Of a stretch of 64,000 nucleotides of DNA, positions 60,422 through 64,000 are shown one piece after another. Below the pieces are notes generated by a model. That model saw only the letters and a program-made list of their open reading frames with translations. It did not search any database and was not told the origin of the DNA. A program made the position numbers and the translations under genes. How positions within the stretch are numbered: the first letter of the stretch is position 1; every line of letters starts with the position of its first letter. This stretch comes from Dictyophora rubrovolvata. Its lineage: Eukaryota; Basidiomycota; Agaricomycetes; Phallales; Phallaceae. Location: contig CP114117.1 of the NCBI GenBank assembly GCA_029959195.1, positions 2,728,001-2,792,000 of the forward strand. The letters are read 5' to 3'.

Positions 60422-62344
60422 ATGTCGGAAATTGAACAGCTTCTCCAGTTAGAGGATCTGTTGCAAGATAGTAGGACGGTTGCTTACAATACAGGTGAGA
60501 AACACTCCACTTTATAAGTTTGATGACTACTCATGACCACCTGTGTCCCTCAGTATCAGCCACTCTCTTGATCCTATATGAAATAATCGTCACTTTCCCC
60601 GATGAACTTCAGTTTATATGGCTGTATGTCAATGATTTCTGTCAAGTTGAGAGACGACGTCTCTAGGTCAAATTGATTATATGGAATAGATCCCCGTGGT
60701 CATTAGTCACTATCATTTATCTTTTGACTAGATACTTCGCGTTCATTTTTCTTATCATCTGTTCATACGGTGAGATCTGAGAAATTAATATTTTATTTTG
60801 ACACCAATTCAGTCGACTCTTCTTCGGGACCCTAAGTCACCATCAACACTCACTTATCTGCTGAAGTGAGTTCTTCCAATCATGCTACGTGTCTACTATT
60901 CTTATTCATCTTCCTCAGTTGTAAGGAAAACAATTGATCGATGACTGTGAGAATAATGAATTCGAATATAGCTGTGGTCCTTTCATATTACTTCAGACAT
61001 GGTACTTATCAGTATTTTTTTGTTATCCTTGTTGAACAGTGACATACATATATATTTTTTACCAGGGGACCTTCAGTTCTTGTTCCTGCAGTTGATATTC
61101 TCATCATGCTCCGAATATATGCGCTATATAATCAAAATAAATGGAGTATGTCTAAGCTTCAATAGATACTCCTTAGGCTTATTCTCCTTATCATAATAGT
61201 CCGTGGCGTTCTAGGGTTCTTTTGGTTGGGTAAGATGAATTCTGCCACTCATAAATGGGATCACTCTTATCTTTCGAGTGAAAGTCGAGACAGCCGTATG
61301 CTTTCTTCCTTGTAGTCTGAATCATTAGTATGGGGAATTGATTTGAAACTAGATTATATTGTCTTTAACCGGCTTAGGTTTTGGTCCCAATAAAGGAGCA
61401 ATGCCAAATCCTTTGCCAGGTATACTGCCAGAATGTTTTCCTAATGACCCATTCAATGTTCATAATCTCGTCCTTGGAGGGTAATACCGTTAGTTACTCT
61501 TTTTCAATCGTCTAATTTCATTGTAGGAGCATTGCTATTGGGTTTCAAGGTACCCGCGAACAGTATTCGGAATTCACAAGTCCTGAATTGCTTCTCCAGC
61601 GATTTATCTGGGTCTGGCATTATACAAACTGGTACAGCAATACAAAACTAGTCGACTTTTCACACCGCTATTGGAAACGTTCTTTCGGTGAGTCTGGTTT
61701 TATCCAGGTGTTACCGTTGGTTGTGATTTCTTTTAACTATTTATACCCGGATATAAGGGATGGTGCTTTATACTGTTTCAAGTATGTGCGCGCGTACGTC
61801 CTCCTGAACACTGCTCAACCTAACTCTTTTCGTGTAGCATCTTAGGTATTGATCACGCGAGATTCGAACTTCAGACTCAACATTTATTATGTATCATATT
61901 TAGCTACGTATATATTAGTTGCCGTTTTCGCGCAAAACAACGATGCAGGCACTCCACTACAAGGCGTAGGAGCGATGTAAGTCCCGACTCTTTTTTATAC
62001 CAGCCTAGTCTGCGATTTAATAATACAATAACCCTCCCGTATTAGATGGCTCGTCTCAATCGTCTCGATCACTGTTGGTTTTTCCAAAAAAACTCTCAAC
62101 ACTGGTAGACTTACATACCGCCGTTTACTTGGTGATTTTCTAGGCTGGCAGGCTGGTTCTCAATCTTAGGAGTATCAGAATCCATAACAACACCTCAAAT
62201 CATAATAGTGACCCCACCGATCAATCCGGATCCTATGAACTTCAAATGAGGGGTGGCCGATACAATGTTAAGGTCGGTAATAGTCAGATACCACCCATTG
62301 TTGAGATATGCCAAGTGCCCAAGTTCCAGGGAGTACAGGTATAG
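60422..62344 (+). CDS. DUF6533-type membrane protein, array copy 2
   Basis: This paralogue of the 57.6-kb gene shares its exon plan. The start at 60422 is MSEIEQLLQLEDLLQDS, then SATLLILYEIIVTFPDELQF, IWLSPWSLVTIIYLLTRYF, CGPFILLQTW, GPSVLVPAVDILIMLRIYAL, a YLGLALYKLVQQYKTSRLF exon, DGALYCF, YILVAVFAQNNDAGTPLQG and WLVSIVSIT. The tail opens AGRLVLNLRSIRIHNN, as in copy 1. After GSYELQ its frame departs from copies 1 and 3 and stops at 62342-62344. The sequence matching their last residues (TGIES...) is still present in another frame, with a stop at 62386-62388. An indel has therefore changed the C-terminus. The membrane part looks intact, so the protein may still work. Confidence 0.65.
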
Positions 62345-62639
62345 AGTCGCTCCGAGGTTTAACACGTAACTTTGTGAGGCTAGTTTAGGGCTTCTGAAAA
62401 CCTTTGTTCAGTCTTTTGTTTGTTTTTTGTACGATTTCAATCTTTGTAAGAGTAGGGAAAGAAAGCTTCTTAAAATATGTTGAATCTGGACCTGACATCC
62501 GGAATGATACTCGAAGATCTACCAATTAGTTTGAAATGTAATGAGATCCTCGGCAACGATAAATTAAGTTTGACTCCACGGCATGAGAAATCTGAAGCGG
62601 GTTACGATCTCTTACATCCCTAAATATTAAATCCCTGCA

Positions 62640-63190
62640 AATCCACGTAGCATTTTAGGTTTGATTTCGCGATGCTTATGTTTTCCAGCCTATCCCTCAA
62701 AACCCCCTTATTAATATATCCATATATGCTCTAAGCGTCTTCTTTGCGCAACACGGCGGATTGAATACACCGGTGACCGCAACAAGGCGTTGGTGCAGTG
62801 TAGGTCTTTCTTCTATACCGGATACGACGGTTCGGTACATCACCCGACACTAAAATCACTGTTTGCAGATGGCTGGTTTCAGTTGTCTCTATCATCGTGG
62901 GTATCACAACCAACTGCCACGTGTAGCCATATACAATCATTTATTTCCTGACATTCTAAGCTGGAAGACTGAGTCTGGTTCTCAATCGGAATAGCATCCA
63001 TACCTCAGATCTTGATAACTTCAATACTTCCTCCAACCAATCCGGAGCCGGATCCTACGAACTTCAATTCACGACCGTCGGTAGTGACCGGATTCCATCT
63101 ACTATCATCAATGATACGTCTCAAATGTCAAGAACTACAAATATAGAGCCGCTTCCCGGTTCACAAACTGTGACACGGGTTAACGTTTAA
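62640..63190 (+). pseudogene. Truncated DUF6533 protein, array copy 3
   Basis: Only the last exons of the array gene are found. An exon boundary like GTAGCATTTTAG near 62651 is followed by ALSVFFAQHGGLNTPVTATR, WLVSVVSII, and a tail with LVLNRNSIHTSDLDN and SYELQFTTVGSDR, ending GSQTVTRVNV at 63188-63190. Nothing matching the N-terminal two-thirds (start, SPW motif, LRVYAL helix) was seen upstream between copy 2 and this stretch. This is most simply a partial tandem duplication or a copy whose 5' part was deleted. Confidence 0.65.
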
Positions 63191-63603
63191 CTTGAATGAT
63201 TTTGTTCTAGCTGCGGACGATTCTAGTTTTAAATATAGTAATCATAAGCACTGCCTTAGAACTGAACCCCAAGTTGATTTAAATATCGACGAGAGTTTTA
63301 AGACCGGATTGAGAAGCAGCATACATCATGCGCGAATTAGAGTAACTAGAAACATGCATGCCTACGGCCTCGAAATTTGCGTAGCGGCTTAAGTTATGCA
63401 TGGATGAAATTGTGAATATTTTGGGGATGTTTGAACAAACAGATGATATTACAGTGGGTTATGTTAGGTATCTGGAAAATTAAAAATACGCGCTCAAACC
63501 CAGGAAACTCAGTACATGAACAATAAAAGAACATTTAGTTACTGGATCATTTGAAAGCCCCTAAGCCAAAGAAATTAAGTTTAACGCAATCGAGCCCTCA
63601 GGG
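63191..63603. other. Gap, no gene recognised
   Basis: About 410 bp lies between the truncated DUF6533 copy and the bZIP-like gene tail. It holds one short plus frame without recognisable motif. Confidence 0.35.
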
Positions 63604-64000
63604 TCAATATCGGTACTCTTGATCTTCAATTGAGCCCCATTCGCCGACTGAGCCTAATCCGACTGCATCTACATCTTGACCCCAACTTGAGCTCGAACCC
63701 CATGTCGACGAGCCTTGGGTAGAATCTGGAGGAGTAGGTTGATAATACGAGGGGACGTCCGGGGCTTTCGGGACATTGTGGTTGTGGTTGTGGTTATGGT
63801 TGTGGTTATAATTGTGATTATCTGCAAATTGAGACTGATCATTGTGCCATGAACGGCCAGCATGCGAAGGATGAAAATGAGGATGTGAATAGTCCCGACC
63901 CGTACGTTGAGCATTAACATTCCTCTCGCCATTGACAATCCTTTCCAGAAATTGCAATCGATTTTTTAGCTCTTCGTTCTCTTCTCTCGTCGCAACCTGA
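63604..64000 (-). CDS. bZIP-like protein, C-terminal part (runs off window)
   Basis: The minus frame enters at the window edge with VATREENEELKNRLQFLERI, whose Leu heptad spacing fits the end of a leucine zipper. A basic region, if present, would lie beyond 64000. The tail is rich in His/Asn, with an (NH)n run from about 63780 to 63815, then Pro/Ser-rich with WGSSSSWGQDVDAV, and ends WGSIEDQEYRY at a TGA at 63604-63606. A transcription-factor identity is likely but rests on the zipper alone; a non-bZIP coiled coil is possible. Confidence 0.6.
   Translation of the reverse strand, partial: QVATREENEELKNRLQFLERIVNGERNVNAQRTGRDYSHPHFHPSHAGRSWHNDQSQFADNHNYNHNHNHNHNHNVPKAPDVPSYYQPTPPDSTQGSSTWGSSSSWGQDVDAVGLGSVGEWGSIEDQEYRY

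Overview
The window looks like genomic DNA of a mushroom-forming basidiomycete (Agaricomycetes). Protein-coding genes are cut by many introns of about 50-60 bp with GT...AG ends. They include families typical of that group: DUF6533 seven-helix proteins, Ure2-like glutathione transferases, gag-like leftovers and mushroom-type secreted proteins. There is no sign of prokaryotic operons, and I found no tRNA, rRNA or CRISPR. Exon joins are my own reading by eye and small errors are likely; gene ends are firmer where exact codons could be placed.

Layout. 0.7-2.1 kb (-): LEA-2-like membrane protein. 2.9-3.9 kb (+): gag-derived open frame. 4.2-6.2 kb (+): NAF1, the H/ACA RNP assembly factor. 6.5-9.5 kb (-): 14-helix MFS exporter. 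12.2-13.4 kb (+): short-chain dehydrogenase. 13.7-15.9 kb and 17.8-19.9 kb (+): two tandem copies of a membrane-anchored FAD oxidoreductase, with a two-finger C2H2 regulator (16.3-17.2 kb) between them. 20.2-21.9 kb (-): TFIIIA. 23.1-25.0 kb (+): DUF6533 protein. 25.9-27.9 kb (-): inositol polyphosphate 5-phosphatase. 28.2-31.2 kb (+): peroxisomal acyl-CoA synthetase ending in SKL. 31.6-33.6 kb (+): Baeyer-Villiger-type monooxygenase. 34.4-35.4 kb (-): GH25 secreted lysozyme-like enzyme. 37.5-39.8 kb (+): casein kinase 1. 40.6-43.9 kb (+): GID4/Vid24 substrate receptor. 45.9-47.0 kb (-): Ran GTPase. 47.9-48.8 kb: relic of a third FAD oxidoreductase, with a small TA-flanked MITE lying between its blocks. 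49.4-50.4 kb (-): P-loop sulfotransferase-like protein. 53.2-54.5 kb (+): secreted protein that appears broken. 54.9-56.1 kb (-): Ure2-like GST made of many short exons. 57.6-63.2 kb (+): two DUF6533 proteins plus a truncated third. 63.6-64.0 kb (-): tail of a bZIP-like protein running off the window.

How they fit together. Housekeeping genes (NAF1, TFIIIA, Ran, CK1, GID4, 5-phosphatase) alternate with accessory stretches. The 6.5-19.9 kb block combines an exporter, a reductase, two FAD oxidoreductases and a zinc-finger regulator. It is the best candidate for a small specialised-metabolism cluster, although no backbone synthase is visible. The second accessory zone, 47-63 kb, is rich in duplicated, decayed and rearranged genes and in long gene-poor gaps.
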